A DNA stretch of 55,402 nucleotides from Ruminococcaceae bacterium UBA6416 (GCA_002438505.1 DJPI01000055.1:9835-65236); one strand, 5' to 3'. Positions 1 to 7,107 are shown, numbered from the stretch's first letter. Notes: generated from the sequence alone by a model not told the origin. Numbers and translations are program-made.

Positions 1-801
1 CCGGACAGCGTAACAAGCATCGGTGATTCTGCATTCGACAGTTGCACAGGCTTGACAAGCGTAACAATTCCGGACAGCGTAACAAGCATCGGCGACGATG
101 CATTCTACGATTGCTCCGGCTTGACAAGCATAACAATTCCGGACAGCGTAACAAGCATTGGTATTGGTGCATTCTACCGTTGCACCAGCTTGACAAGCAT
201 AACCGTTAGTCCCGAAAACAAAGTATATCATAGTAAAAATAATTGTATCATTAATACGGAAGAAAAAGAACTTGTTTTGGGCTGTAAAAACAGTGTTATT
301 CCGTCAGACGGAAGCGTAACAAGTATCGGCTATTCTGCATTTTACGGTTGCACCGGCTTGACGAGCATAACAATTCCGGACAGTGTAACAAGCATCGGTA
401 ATTGGGCATTCTACGGTTGCACCGGCTTGACAAGCATAACAATTCCGGACAGCGTAACAAGCATCGGCAGTTATGCATTCTACGATTGCACCGGCTTGAT
501 GAGTATAGTAATTCCCAAAAGTGTTACGAATATTGGCGATGAGGCTTTTGGCTATGCTAATTATGGCGAAATGGTAGAAAACTTCACCATCTACGGCTAC
601 GCAGGCACCGCCGCAGAAACTTATGCCAACGAAAACGGTTTCACCTTTATTTCTCTTGAAAAAAATGAAAACCCGAGTAACAACTGCTCCTGCATCTGCC
701 ACAAGGGCGGCATTTCAAAGTTCTTTTATAAGATTGTACTCTTCTTCTGGAAGCTGTTCAAAATGCATAAGGAATGCTCCTGCGGAGTCATGCATTATTA
801 A
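1..801 (+). CDS. BspA-like leucine-rich-repeat surface protein, 5'-truncated by window edge
   Basis: The frame is open from base 1, so the true start lies outside the window. The visible 266 residues are five near-identical 23-residue repeats of the LRR_5/BspA type (IPDSVTSIGxxAFYxCTGLT). They are interrupted after the third by the usual non-repeat island (positions about 205-306). The 69-bp units at 67-135, 136-204, 373-441 and 442-510 are almost identical in DNA. After a short degenerate repeat comes a linker, then a Cys-rich tail (NCSCICHKGG), an aromatic and lysine-rich helix (FFYKIVLFFWKLFK) and CSCGVMHY at the end. BspA-like proteins are secreted or surface-displayed adhesins in gut and oral bacteria. 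The tail probably acts in display or anchoring, but that is inference. No sortase motif is seen. The repeats invite slippage, so repeat number may vary between strains. Confidence 0.9.
   Translation, partial: PDSVTSIGDSAFDSCTGLTSVTIPDSVTSIGDDAFYDCSGLTSITIPDSVTSIGIGAFYRCTSLTSITVSPENKVYHSKNNCIINTEEKELVLGCKNSVIPSDGSVTSIGYSAFYGCTGLTSITIPDSVTSIGNWAFYGCTGLTSITIPDSVTSIGSYAFYDCTGLMSIVIPKSVTNIGDEAFGYANYGEMVENFTIYGYAGTAAETYANENGFTFISLEKNENPSNNCSCICHKGGISKFFYKIVLFFWKLFKMHKECSCGVMHY
67..510 (+). repeat. In-frame 69-bp LRR-coding tandem repeats
   Basis: Units of 69 bp encoding the 23-residue LRR_5 repeat. Two run head to tail at 67-204 and two more at 373-510, separated by a diverged island. High nucleotide identity between units, including at silent positions, points to recent duplication or homogenisation. 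Confidence 0.85.
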
Positions 802-813
802 TCCATAAAAAGT

Positions 814-848
814 AAAGGCGAACGGTTCACACCCTGCCACTCGCCTTT
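814..848 (+). terminator. Possible terminator of the LRR gene
   Basis: An 8-bp stem (AAAGGCGA at 814-821, TCGCCTTT at 841-848) with a 19-nt loop, 13 bp after the LRR stop codon. The long loop and lack of a T-run make it weak. Confidence 0.4.
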
Positions 849-860
849 GCATATAACTCA

Positions 861-891
861 AAAGCCTGCCGCGTTTTCAGCGACAGGCTTT
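861..891 (-). terminator. Terminator of the perR-rbr-rd operon
   Basis: An interrupted hairpin (AAAGCCTG at 861-868 with CAGGCTTT at 884-891, plus an inner CGC/GCG) 20 bp downstream of the rubredoxin stop. Read on the minus strand it is followed by TTTTGAGTTATAT. It may also stop rightward transcripts. Confidence 0.65.
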
Positions 892-912
892 AACTTTGCT
901 TTTCTTTACTGC

Positions 913-1065
913 TTATTCTTCCTCAAAAGCGTCCTTGCCGAGTCCGCACCAGGGGCAGACCCAATCCTCCGGAACGTCCTCCCAAGCAGTGCCGGGAGCC
1001 ACGCCGTTATCGGGATCGCCGAGTTCGGGGTCATAAACATAGCCGCAGGGGCAAACGTATTTCAT
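913..1065 (-). CDS. Rubredoxin with CxCG first motif
   Basis: A 50-residue protein too short for most ORF cut-offs. It has the classic rubredoxin pattern: DPDNGVAPGTAWEDVPEDW followed by the second iron-binding knuckle VCPWCG. Rubredoxins carry one electron on a single Fe(Cys)4 centre. In anaerobes they feed rubrerythrins and other peroxidases from NAD(P)H:rubredoxin oxidoreductase. The gene is last in the perR-rbr-rd operon, 27 bp after rubrerythrin, with a GGAGG-like site before the ATG, so the reverse rubrerythrin is the obvious partner. The first knuckle is odd. It reads VCPCGYVYDP, with one residue between the cysteines instead of the usual two. The reading is unambiguous in the sequence; whether iron is still bound normally is not known from sequence alone. 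Confidence 0.93.
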   Translation of the reverse strand: MKYVCPCGYVYDPELGDPDNGVAPGTAWEDVPEDWVCPWCGLGKDAFEEE

Positions 1066-1092
1066 GTTAAGTTCCTCCGTGATTTTAAGTGA

Positions 1093-1623
1093 TTATTTGA
1101 AATATCTGTTGAGAAGGCCTTCAAAGGCTTTTCCGTGTCTCGCCTCGTCACGAGCCATTTCATGAACGGTGTCATGAATCGCGTCAAGGCCGAGTTCCTT
1201 TGCTTTCTTTGCAAGCTCGGTCTTGCCGAGGGTTGCGCCGTTTTCCGCGGCAACTCTCATTTCAAGGTTCTTTTTGGTGCTGTCGGTAACAACCTCACCA
1301 AGAAGCTCTGCGAACTTTGCTGCGTGTTCAGCCTCCTCATGGGCAGCCTTTTCAAAGTAAAGGCCGATTTCCGGATAGCCCTCTCTGTGGGCAGCTCTTG
1401 CCATTGCAAGATACATTCCGGCCTCGGTGCATTCGCCGTTGAAGTTTGCGCGCAGTCCTTCAAGAATTTCTTCCGGAGCGTCCTTTGCAACGCCAACAAT
1501 GTGTTCAGCCGCCCAAGCGGTTGTGTTTTCCTCACGGACTTTCATTTTTGCTTTGCAGATCGGGCAGATTTCGGTGGGCACATCGGTCTCATAACCGCAA
1601 ACGGGGCAATAATACTTTTTCAT
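1093..1623 (-). CDS. rbr: Reverse rubrerythrin (peroxide reductase)
   Basis: A 176-residue protein with an N-terminal rubredoxin-type zinc/iron ribbon (YYCPVCG at residues 4-10, ICPICKAKM at about 19-27) followed by a ferritin-like four-helix diiron domain. Its ligand helices include GECTEAGMYLAMARAA, EKAAHEEAEHA and MARDEARHG. Putting the rubredoxin domain in front defines the 'reverse' rubrerythrins of clostridia, which reduce hydrogen peroxide to water in the cytoplasm and are induced by oxygen. The ATG at 1623 is chosen because GGAGG lies 8 bp upstream; a TTG five codons earlier would overlap that site. The gene is 42 bp downstream of perR and 27 bp upstream of rubredoxin, so sensor, enzyme and electron donor are co-transcribed. 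Confidence 0.95.
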   Translation of the reverse strand: MKKYYCPVCGYETDVPTEICPICKAKMKVREENTTAWAAEHIVGVAKDAPEEILEGLRANFNGECTEAGMYLAMARAAHREGYPEIGLYFEKAAHEEAEHAAKFAELLGEVVTDSTKKNLEMRVAAENGATLGKTELAKKAKELGLDAIHDTVHEMARDEARHGKAFEGLLNRYFK

Positions 1624-1665
1624 TTTTAAAACCTCCAAAATTGAAATTTGAATTGATATATTGAA

Positions 1666-2046
1666 TCACTCTCCGCTGTTTTTACATTCGGTGCATAACC
1701 CGAAAAGCTGTAAATTGCAGGAGTGTATTTCACAGTCAAAATCCTTGAAGAGCGTGCACAGTCCTTCGCCCGTCTCGGATTTGAGGTCGATTATCTTTTT
1801 GCAGCGCTTACAGATGAAGTGATAATGCTCACTTGTGTCCGCGTCAAAGCGGTCACCGGAGTCAGTGTGAAATTTGATGATTTTCCCTTCACCTTCAAGC
1901 ACCTTCAGGTTCCGATAAACCGTTGCAAGACTCAGCGCCGGGTACTCACCCTTGAGATCGAAAAAAAGCTGCTCGGCCGTCGGGTGATCTTTTCTTGACC
2001 GGAGAGAGTTCAGAATTGCGTCACGCTGACGGCTGCTTTTGAGCAT
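1666..2046 (-). CDS. perR: Fur-family peroxide regulator, PerR-like
   Basis: A 126-residue Fur-family repressor. It has an N-terminal winged helix (residues about 1-75, with the recognition region LSLATVYRNLKVLEGEGKI) and a C-terminal dimerisation/metal domain with HYHFICKRC and GLCTECKN, whose two CxxC pairs form the structural zinc site. PerR senses peroxide through iron-catalysed oxidation of histidine ligands and then leaves the DNA. Sequence alone does not fully separate PerR from Fur or Zur. The assignment rests on its place at the head of a rubrerythrin-rubredoxin operon, the classic PerR target in clostridia and sulfate reducers. The start at 2046 is preceded by AAGGAG. A Fur-type palindrome overlaps its promoter, so it is probably autoregulated together with the two downstream genes. 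Confidence 0.9.
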   Translation of the reverse strand: MLKSSRQRDAILNSLRSRKDHPTAEQLFFDLKGEYPALSLATVYRNLKVLEGEGKIIKFHTDSGDRFDADTSEHYHFICKRCKKIIDLKSETGEGLCTLFKDFDCEIHSCNLQLFGLCTECKNSGE

Positions 2047-2064
2047 GGCTCCGTCTCCTTTCTC

Positions 2065-2089
2065 AATAATGATAATCGTTATCATTATT
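2065..2089 (-). promoter_or_regulatory. Fur/PerR-type operator of the perR operon
   Basis: An inverted repeat with 11-bp arms and a 3-bp centre: AATAATGATAA, then TCG, then TTATCATTATT. The core TGATAAT-C-GTTATCA matches the 7-1-7 Fur/PerR box with one mismatch. It starts inside the -10 element and covers the expected transcription start, so binding would block initiation. Confidence 0.85.
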
Positions 2090-2114
2090 ATATCTGCTTT
2101 TTAGCTTTTGTCAA
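2087..2114 (-). promoter_or_regulatory. Sigma-A promoter of perR-rbr-rd
   Basis: Minus-strand TTGACA (2114-2109), a 16-bp spacer and TATAAT (2092-2087). A consensus promoter that the Fur box overlaps. Confidence 0.85.
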
Positions 2115-2152
2115 GGGTTTTTGAAAATTTTTTTGAGTTTTTCTGTGTTTTT

Positions 2153-3328
2153 TTAAATCTCATTCTTTTTGCTGTTCAGCTTTTCGGCGTACTCCTCAGT
2201 AAGCCTCAACAGAGTCGGCCTTATTTGATACTTTGCGCAAAGCGCCGAAAGGTCAGAGAGAACGGGCGGCTTTTCTTTTTTAAGCTCACAGCGCAGCATG
2301 AGGTTTTTCGGCGAATGCTCAAAGTCAACAAACTCAATAACGTCCGTTTCATAGCCGCAGCGCTTCAGTATCTCCGCACGCAGCGAGTCGGTCAAAAGGG
2401 CGGAAAAACGCTCTTTAAAAAGCCCGTGGGAAAGAAGCAGGTCAAAGTCTCCGCCGGGCTTTATCTGAGAATTTATCTCATGCTGACAGCAGGGAACGGA
2501 GAAAATATTCTTTACCCGGTTTTCAATCGCATAAAAGAGCGCATAATCCGTTGCCGTGTCACAGGCATGGAGCGTTATCACCATGTCTGCACTGCCGTCA
2601 AAAACGCGGTCGCTTGTGACATCGTTGACAAAAAACTCAAGGTTTTCATAGCCGTATTTTTTTGCAATTTTGTTGCAGCTTTCAACAACGTCCTTTTTGA
2701 GGTCAAAGCCAACAACCTTTGCCTTAATCTTTTTTATCTCGGTGAAATAATAGTACACAATGAAGGTCAGATAGCTTTTTCCGCAGCCAAAATCAAGAAT
2801 CGTGATGCTTTCACGGCTGCTTTTTGAAAAGCAGTCGTCAATCAGCTCAACAAAGCGGTTGATTTGCTTATACTTGTCATACTTGCTTTTGATTATCCTG
2901 AAATCCTTTGAAAAAACGCCGAGGTCAACAAGCGCCGGAATGTTCTCCCCCTCTTTGAGGATATAGGTCTTTTCACGGTCATGCTCCTTTGTTTTTGCTT
3001 TGAGGCTGTTTGCGCTCTTCTTGCGCTTGATTTTATCGGGAAAAATTGTGTAATGAACATTCACGCCCTCAGCGGTGAGCAAAGCTTGGCGGAAGCTTTT
3101 TTCTCCCGTTTGAGTGAGCCACAAAAGAAGCTTTTCAAGGTCAAGGTTTTTATGAAAAACCTGAGCGCCTTTGAACTGCTCAAGCTGCCACTGTCTTTTT
3201 CCTTTTGAAAGAAACGGGCGGACGGATACCTTTGAAAACTCAAAGTCCTTTTCCTTTTTTTCGCTGAAAACAATTTTGATTATCCTGTCCTCAAGCGCAA
3301 GAATATCGCTTTTAATTTTTGAATCCAA
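2153..3328 (-). CDS. SAM-dependent methyltransferase (Methyltransf_32-like)
   Basis: A 391-residue protein. The C-terminal half (from about residue 145) is a class I Rossmann methyltransferase: the SAM-binding loop ILDFGCGKSYLTF, the acidic strand-2 end VVGFDLKKD, and the motif VITLHACDTATDYAL followed by SVPCCQHE. That combination is typical of the Methyltransf_32/METTL25-like family found widely in Firmicutes. The N-terminal 140 residues are lysine-rich and may bind RNA, but the substrate is unknown. The start is a TTG at 3328, preceded by AGAAGGTG at usable spacing; no ATG is available at this position. It lies between the zinc-ribbon gene and perR. A terminator precedes it, so it is probably a separate unit. 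Confidence 0.8.
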   Translation of the reverse strand: MDSKIKSDILALEDRIIKIVFSEKKEKDFEFSKVSVRPFLSKGKRQWQLEQFKGAQVFHKNLDLEKLLLWLTQTGEKSFRQALLTAEGVNVHYTIFPDKIKRKKSANSLKAKTKEHDREKTYILKEGENIPALVDLGVFSKDFRIIKSKYDKYKQINRFVELIDDCFSKSSRESITILDFGCGKSYLTFIVYYYFTEIKKIKAKVVGFDLKKDVVESCNKIAKKYGYENLEFFVNDVTSDRVFDGSADMVITLHACDTATDYALFYAIENRVKNIFSVPCCQHEINSQIKPGGDFDLLLSHGLFKERFSALLTDSLRAEILKRCGYETDVIEFVDFEHSPKNLMLRCELKKEKPPVLSDLSALCAKYQIRPTLLRLTEEYAEKLNSKKNEI

Positions 3329-3360
3329 TGTTGAACACCTTCTTCGTTTGATAAAACGTA

Positions 3361-3400
3361 AAGCGGCTTCGCCGGAAAAAATCTTCCGCCAAAGCCGCTT
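3361..3400 (-). terminator. Terminator after the zinc-ribbon gene
   Basis: A 9-bp perfect stem (AAGCGGCTT at 3361-3369, AAGCCGCTT at 3392-3400) with an inner partial stem. On the minus strand TACGTTTTAT follows. It separates the zinc-ribbon gene from the methyltransferase. Confidence 0.65.
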
Positions 3401-3424
3401 CGGTCTTTTAAGAATAACCTTTGA

Positions 3425-3706
3425 TTATTCCTGTTCTTCCTTCATTTTTGCAAAGCATTCGCTGCAATATACGTCTCTGCCTTCGGTGGGCTTAAAGGGA
3501 ACCTTGGCCTCGCCGCCACAGCGTGCGCAGGTTGCGGTGAACATTTCGCGTTCCGGCTTGGCAGCATTCTTGCGGGCATAGCGGCACTCCTTGCAGCGCT
3601 GAGGCTCATTCTGGAAGCCTTTTTCAGCATAGAATTCCTGCTCACCTGCGGTGAAAACGAATTCCTTGCCGCATTCTTTGCATACGATTGTTTTGTCCTG
3701 GTACAT
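3425..3706 (-). CDS. Small double zinc-ribbon protein
   Basis: A 93-residue protein with two metal-binding halves. The first is a zf-trcl-type ribbon: IVCKECGKEF at residues 8-17, then a loop EQEFYAEKGFQNEP and RCKECR. The second is a CxxC...CxxC ribbon: TATCARCGGEAKVPF, then DVYCSECF near the C-terminus. The acidic tail is KMKEEQE. Proteins of this two-domain build are common and strongly conserved in Clostridia but have no assigned biochemical role. An RNA- or protein-binding function is plausible. It is monocistronic, with its own terminator downstream, and sits 120 bp from the stop of the sigma factor gene transcribed in the same direction. Confidence 0.8.
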   Translation of the reverse strand: MYQDKTIVCKECGKEFVFTAGEQEFYAEKGFQNEPQRCKECRYARKNAAKPEREMFTATCARCGGEAKVPFKPTEGRDVYCSECFAKMKEEQE

Positions 3707-3826
3707 TTTGAATTACCTCGCTTAAAAATTTTGCCCTTGCCGGAATTGCACCGCCCCTTTGAAATCAACGCTCTACTTTAAGCTATCGGGCATATTGATA
3801 ACAACAGTCAATCAGTTGCGCCAAGG

Positions 3827-4399
3827 TCACTCAAGCGCACTGCGCAGCTTTTTGCGCGCGCGCTGAAGCGTTCCGTCAACCGCCTTTTGCGAAAGGCCGG
3901 TGAGCGCGGCAATTTCGCCGTAGCTGTTGTTGCAGAGATAAAGGGAAAAGACCCTTTTCTCCTGCGGCGAAAGTTTTGTTGAAATGAGAGCCGAAAGGCG
4001 CAAAACCTCATTTTTTGAAACAACGGCCTCCTCCGGAGAGAGGGCGCTGTCCGCCGTTGCGCTTTCATCCTCAATGGGAACAAAAAGCGCACTCGGAATC
4101 TGCTTTTGTGCGCTGCGGGTTTTGAGCGCGGAAAGCATCCGGTTGCGGATACAGACGGACGCATAGGTTGCAAAAGAGGCGGCGCCCTTTTCATTGAACG
4201 ACCAAACCGCGGCGAGGAAGCCCAAAATACCCTCCTGAACAAGGTCCTCACCCTCAAGCGCAGAACCGGAAAAGGAGGACGCAACAGCCTTTGCAACGCG
4301 CAAATATCGCAGCGAAAGCTCATTCCAGGCTTTTTCGTCATTGCGATCTCTGCAAAGAACCGCAAGCTTCTCATCCGAAAGGGAGGGGTAGTCGCTCAT
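3827..4399 (-). CDS. RNA polymerase sigma-70-family factor, SigH-like
   Basis: A 190-residue sigma factor. Region 2 spans residues about 5-90, with the core-binding motif EDLVQEGILGFLAAVWSF and the melting segment FATYASVCIRNRMLSALK. After a variable linker, region 4 forms a helix-turn-helix (YGEIAALTGLSQKAVDGTLQRARKKL). The length, linker and RxxxALKTRSAQKQIP segment resemble SigH of Bacillus and Clostridia, which starts sporulation and competence. The window also holds spoIIR and the yab sporulation genes. Orthology is not proven here, and other group 3/ECF factors could look similar. ATG 4399 is chosen for AAAGGA six bases upstream; the frame stays open further but without a ribosome site and across the promoter. 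Confidence 0.8.
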   Translation of the reverse strand: MSDYPSLSDEKLAVLCRDRNDEKAWNELSLRYLRVAKAVASSFSGSALEGEDLVQEGILGFLAAVWSFNEKGAASFATYASVCIRNRMLSALKTRSAQKQIPSALFVPIEDESATADSALSPEEAVVSKNEVLRLSALISTKLSPQEKRVFSLYLCNNSYGEIAALTGLSQKAVDGTLQRARKKLRSALE

Positions 4400-4430
4400 G
4401 AAAAAATCCTTTCTGCCTATTATCGGCACT

Positions 4431-4459
4431 ATGATACGCCTTTTTGGATAATTTGTCAA
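4431..4459 (-). promoter_or_regulatory. Promoter of the SigH-like gene
   Basis: Minus-strand TTGACA (4459-4454), a 17-bp spacer and TATCAT (4436-4431), about 25 bp before the expected leader. A vegetative-type promoter. Confidence 0.8.
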
Positions 4460-4563
4460 CCGAACTTTTCACCAAAAGCGGTGTTCTTTTTTTGTCAAAA
4501 AGCAACAAGTTAATGCGTTTGCCTTTGAACATTTTGACCTTTTCGGCGCAAAGGTTCGTCAGT

Positions 4564-5055
4564 TTAAAGCTCAATGTAATGCAAAATTATGTCCTCATAA
4601 ACGCCATCAATGTTCAAAAAGCCGCCGGGAATTGTTCCGAGCCTTTCAAAGCCGAGCTTTTTATAAAGCGCAAGCGCCGCGGCATTGGAGGCAACAACGG
4701 CATTAAACTGCAAAATTCTGAAGCCGAGCTGCTTTCCTTTTATAAGGCAGTCTTTAACAAGTGCCTCGCCGGCGTGGTGACCGCGTGCGTTCCGTTCAAC
4801 GGCATAGCTTGCGTTTGCAATGTGGCCGCAGCGTCCGATATTGTTCGGATGGAGGATATAAAGGCCGATAGCCTCGCCCGTTTCTTCGTTTTTTGCAATA
4901 CCCGTGTATGACTGCGATTCAAAAAAGGCTTTGCCCTCCTCGTTTGAAAGCTTTTCCGTCTGCGGAAAGGCGCGTCCGTCCTCAACAACGGCGTTCCAAA
5001 TTTCAACGGCTTTTTCAAGGTCCTTTTCAGAAAATTTTTCAACAATTACTGCCAT
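4564..5055 (-). CDS. GNAT-family N-acetyltransferase
   Basis: A 163-residue single-domain GNAT. The acetyl-CoA-binding stretch is NARGHHAGEALVKDC (the R/QxxGxG/A-type loop), preceded by the beta-4 strand IANASYAVERN and followed by LQFNAVVASNAAALALYKKLGF, the usual N-A-LY-KxGF signature. The family transfers acetyl groups to amines on small molecules, ribosomal proteins or antibiotics; the substrate here cannot be read from sequence. It begins 13 bp after mnmA ends and has no promoter of its own in that gap, so the two are co-transcribed. It is followed by the sigma factor promoter region rather than by an obvious terminator. Confidence 0.88.
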   Translation of the reverse strand: MAVIVEKFSEKDLEKAVEIWNAVVEDGRAFPQTEKLSNEEGKAFFESQSYTGIAKNEETGEAIGLYILHPNNIGRCGHIANASYAVERNARGHHAGEALVKDCLIKGKQLGFRILQFNAVVASNAAALALYKKLGFERLGTIPGGFLNIDGVYEDIILHYIEL

Positions 5056-5068
5056 TTTTTATCACCCC

Positions 5069-6139
5069 TTATTCAATCGTTCCGCCGCCAACAACAACAT
5101 CGCCGTCATAAAGAACAACGGCCTGTCCTTTTGCAAAAGCCCTTTGCGGCGCGTCAAATTCAATGTGGAGCCTGTCCTCCCCGGTCTGCTCGGCGGTTGC
5201 CCATTGCTCGCCCTGTTTGTATCTGACCTTCGCCTTAACGCGCAGCGGCTTTTCAATTTTTTCGCAGGCAATGAGGTTGATGTCAGAGGCATTAAGGCTT
5301 TTTGAAAAGAGATATTCCTCAGGCGCAAGGACAACGCGGTTTTCCTGCGGTTGTTTTTCAAGAACATAAAGCGGCGCTTTGAGCGAAAGACCAAGTCCTC
5401 TGCGCTGGCCGACAGTGTAACGGATTATGCCCTTATGCGTTCCGAGGACGTTCCCCTCAAGGTCAACAAAGTTTCCGCGGGGAAAGCTTTTTCCAAGGCT
5501 TTTTTCAATGAATGCGGCGTAATCACCGTCCGGAACAAAGCAGATATCCTGACTGTCATGCTTTTTTGCGTTGACAAAGCCCAGCTCTTGCGCAACGGCG
5601 CGAACCTCGGTTTTCCTCATTGAGCCGAGCGGGAAAAGCGTGTGTTCAAGCTGAAACTGAGTGAGGGAGTAAAGAACATAGCTTTGATCCTTCGTTTCGT
5701 CAACGCCTTTTTTAAGAAGGAAGCGTGAGCTTACCGGGTCAAATTCGTTCCTTGCGTAATGGCCGGTTGCAACGTAATCATGTTCAAGCTCAAGCGCCCT
5801 TTTGAGCAGCTTATCAAATTTCAGATATCGGTTGCAGTCGATGCAGGGATTTGGCGTAGCGCCCTTTTGATAAACGTCAATGAATTTTCCAATGACCTTT
5901 TCTCTGAACTCGTTGGTAAAATTAAAAACATAAAACGGAATGCCAAGCTTATAGGCAACGCTGCGCGCGTCCTTTGAATCCTCAAGCGAGCAGCACGTTT
6001 TTTCGGTTATGAATGCGTCATCATTATCAAAAAAGCGGCAGTTGACACCCGTTGGCTCAAAGCCGTTTTTCAAAAGCAGATATGCACTGACGGCGCTGTC
6101 AACGCCTCCGCTCATTCCGACCATAACTTTTTTATTCAA
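5069..6139 (-). CDS. mnmA: tRNA-uridine 2-sulfurtransferase MnmA
   Basis: A 356-residue enzyme that puts sulfur at position 2 of wobble uridine 34 in tRNA for Lys, Glu and Gln, using ATP to adenylate the base and a persulfide as donor. The ATP PP-loop MVGMSGGVDS is at the N-terminus. The catalytic cysteines sit in TPNPCIDCNR and DSQDICFVPDGDY, and YTVGQRRGLGL is the tRNA-binding central-domain signature. The start is taken as the TTG at 6139 (giving the usual MNKKVMVGMSGG), seven bases after GGGGGTG. The consensus promoter upstream abuts the end of the VanY-like gene. The GNAT gene follows after 13 bp. Confidence 0.96.
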   Translation of the reverse strand: MNKKVMVGMSGGVDSAVSAYLLLKNGFEPTGVNCRFFDNDDAFITEKTCCSLEDSKDARSVAYKLGIPFYVFNFTNEFREKVIGKFIDVYQKGATPNPCIDCNRYLKFDKLLKRALELEHDYVATGHYARNEFDPVSSRFLLKKGVDETKDQSYVLYSLTQFQLEHTLFPLGSMRKTEVRAVAQELGFVNAKKHDSQDICFVPDGDYAAFIEKSLGKSFPRGNFVDLEGNVLGTHKGIIRYTVGQRRGLGLSLKAPLYVLEKQPQENRVVLAPEEYLFSKSLNASDINLIACEKIEKPLRVKAKVRYKQGEQWATAEQTGEDRLHIEFDAPQRAFAKGQAVVLYDGDVVVGGGTIE

Positions 6140-6183
6140 ACAAAACACCCCCGTGGGCAGATTAACAAAAAACATTTCTTTGT

Positions 6184-6212
6184 ATTATACCACACACGGA
6201 AAGTCAGGTCAA
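6184..6212 (-). promoter_or_regulatory. Promoter of mnmA
   Basis: Minus-strand TTGACC (6212-6207), a 17-bp spacer and TATAAT (6189-6184). The -35 element directly adjoins the stop codon of the upstream VanY-like gene. Confidence 0.8.
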
Positions 6213-7052
6213 TTATTTGGTTATAATATATCCGCTGTAATTATCGCCGGAAAAGGCGGCTGTTTTCGGCGTTTTTGCGCTGCGGAAAACCTTATAGGTT
6301 TTTGAATTGCATTCAAATTCAAGCGGCTGCTTTTTTGTTTTGCTTTGAAGAAGCTCAAGGTATTCCTCAAGGCAAAGGTTGTTTTTTGTCATGTAATATG
6401 CGTGGGGAACGCCGACAAACCTGAAGTGCCACGGCTCAAACGATATTCCCGTAATTTTCTCCTTGTCTTTTGGATACCGCAGAACAAAGCCGTATTTCCA
6501 TGCGTTTTTTGAAAACCAGGAATACTCCCCTTTTCCGTCAAAGTCCTCTGTTGAGCCATCGGACGCATTATATATTGAAAGGTCAACGCAAAGGCCGGTG
6601 TGGTGCTCGCTGAAGCCCGGAGTCTGAACATACCTTTTTGCGTAAAGATTGCCGAACCGTTTTGCCTTTTGCTTATAGACTTCCTGCTGGCTTTCAACGC
6701 TGCGAAAGCCGCTTATGACGTTGATTTTTTTGAGTCCCGTCTCGTTCCGGAAAGCATCGAGCATATCGCAAAGCGGTTTGACGGCGGCCTTTTGGAGCTC
6801 AATTTCCGTTGTTCCCATGAAAAACGAATCCGTCTTGTTTTGATAAAGATTCACAAGCTCCTCGCCGGAGTTGAAATACCGGTGCTCGCCGTTAACAAGA
6901 ACAAGAGCGCCCGAATGCTTTTTATCGGACGTAACCCTGCTTGAAATTGCAATATCCGAAAGTTCTCCCATGGCGACCGGAACGCGGTCAAGAACCGAAA
7001 AGATGACTATTGCGGCAAGAATGACCGCAGCAATTTTGATGATGTGTTTCAT
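6213..7052 (-). CDS. VanY-type D-alanyl-D-alanine carboxypeptidase, membrane-anchored
   Basis: A 279-residue protein with one N-terminal membrane segment (residues about 4-22, IIKIAAVILAAIVIFSVL) and an extracellular M15B peptidase domain. The zinc-site motifs are visible in order: ISGFRSVESQQ, then PGFSEHHTGLCVDLS (the SxHxxGxAxD-like motif supplying the first His and the Asp), and FEPWHFRFVG (catalytic Glu and the second zinc His). These enzymes trim the terminal D-Ala from peptidoglycan stem peptides. No vanH/vanA-type resistance genes are near, so a role in normal wall maturation or spore cortex fits better than glycopeptide resistance. The start is the ATG at 7052 with GAGAGG upstream. 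That site lies in one arm of an inverted repeat in the leader. Confidence 0.9.
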   Translation of the reverse strand: MKHIIKIAAVILAAIVIFSVLDRVPVAMGELSDIAISSRVTSDKKHSGALVLVNGEHRYFNSGEELVNLYQNKTDSFFMGTTEIELQKAAVKPLCDMLDAFRNETGLKKINVISGFRSVESQQEVYKQKAKRFGNLYAKRYVQTPGFSEHHTGLCVDLSIYNASDGSTEDFDGKGEYSWFSKNAWKYGFVLRYPKDKEKITGISFEPWHFRFVGVPHAYYMTKNNLCLEEYLELLQSKTKKQPLEFECNSKTYKVFRSAKTPKTAAFSGDNYSGYIITK

Positions 7053-7062
7053 AAACAAAAAC

Positions 7063-7107
7063 CTCTCTTTTAAAAGTCTGAACAGAGTATAGACCAATAA
7101 AAGAGAG
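7063..7107 (-). promoter_or_regulatory. Leader inverted repeat covering the vanY-like ribosome site
   Basis: CTCTCTTTTA (7063-7072) and TAAAAGAGAG (7098-7107) are perfect 10-bp inverted arms 25 bp apart. On the transcript the second arm contains the GAGAGG ribosome site of the peptidase gene, so pairing would hide it. A possible -10 (TATACT) lies in the loop, so the 5' arm may not be transcribed and the repeat could instead be an operator. Confidence 0.4.

Noticed and set aside
67..510. CRISPR or intergenic repeat array
   Set aside because: The 69-bp units are in frame and encode 23-residue leucine-rich repeats in a larger protein.
304..702. Long antisense frames inside the LRR gene and other genes
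   Set aside because: They are by-products of codon bias in the opposite strand, with no ribosome sites and no recognisable domains.
6213..7052. Vancomycin resistance determinant
   Set aside because: VanY-type peptidases occur in ordinary wall metabolism, and no vanHAX or vanRS genes are present.
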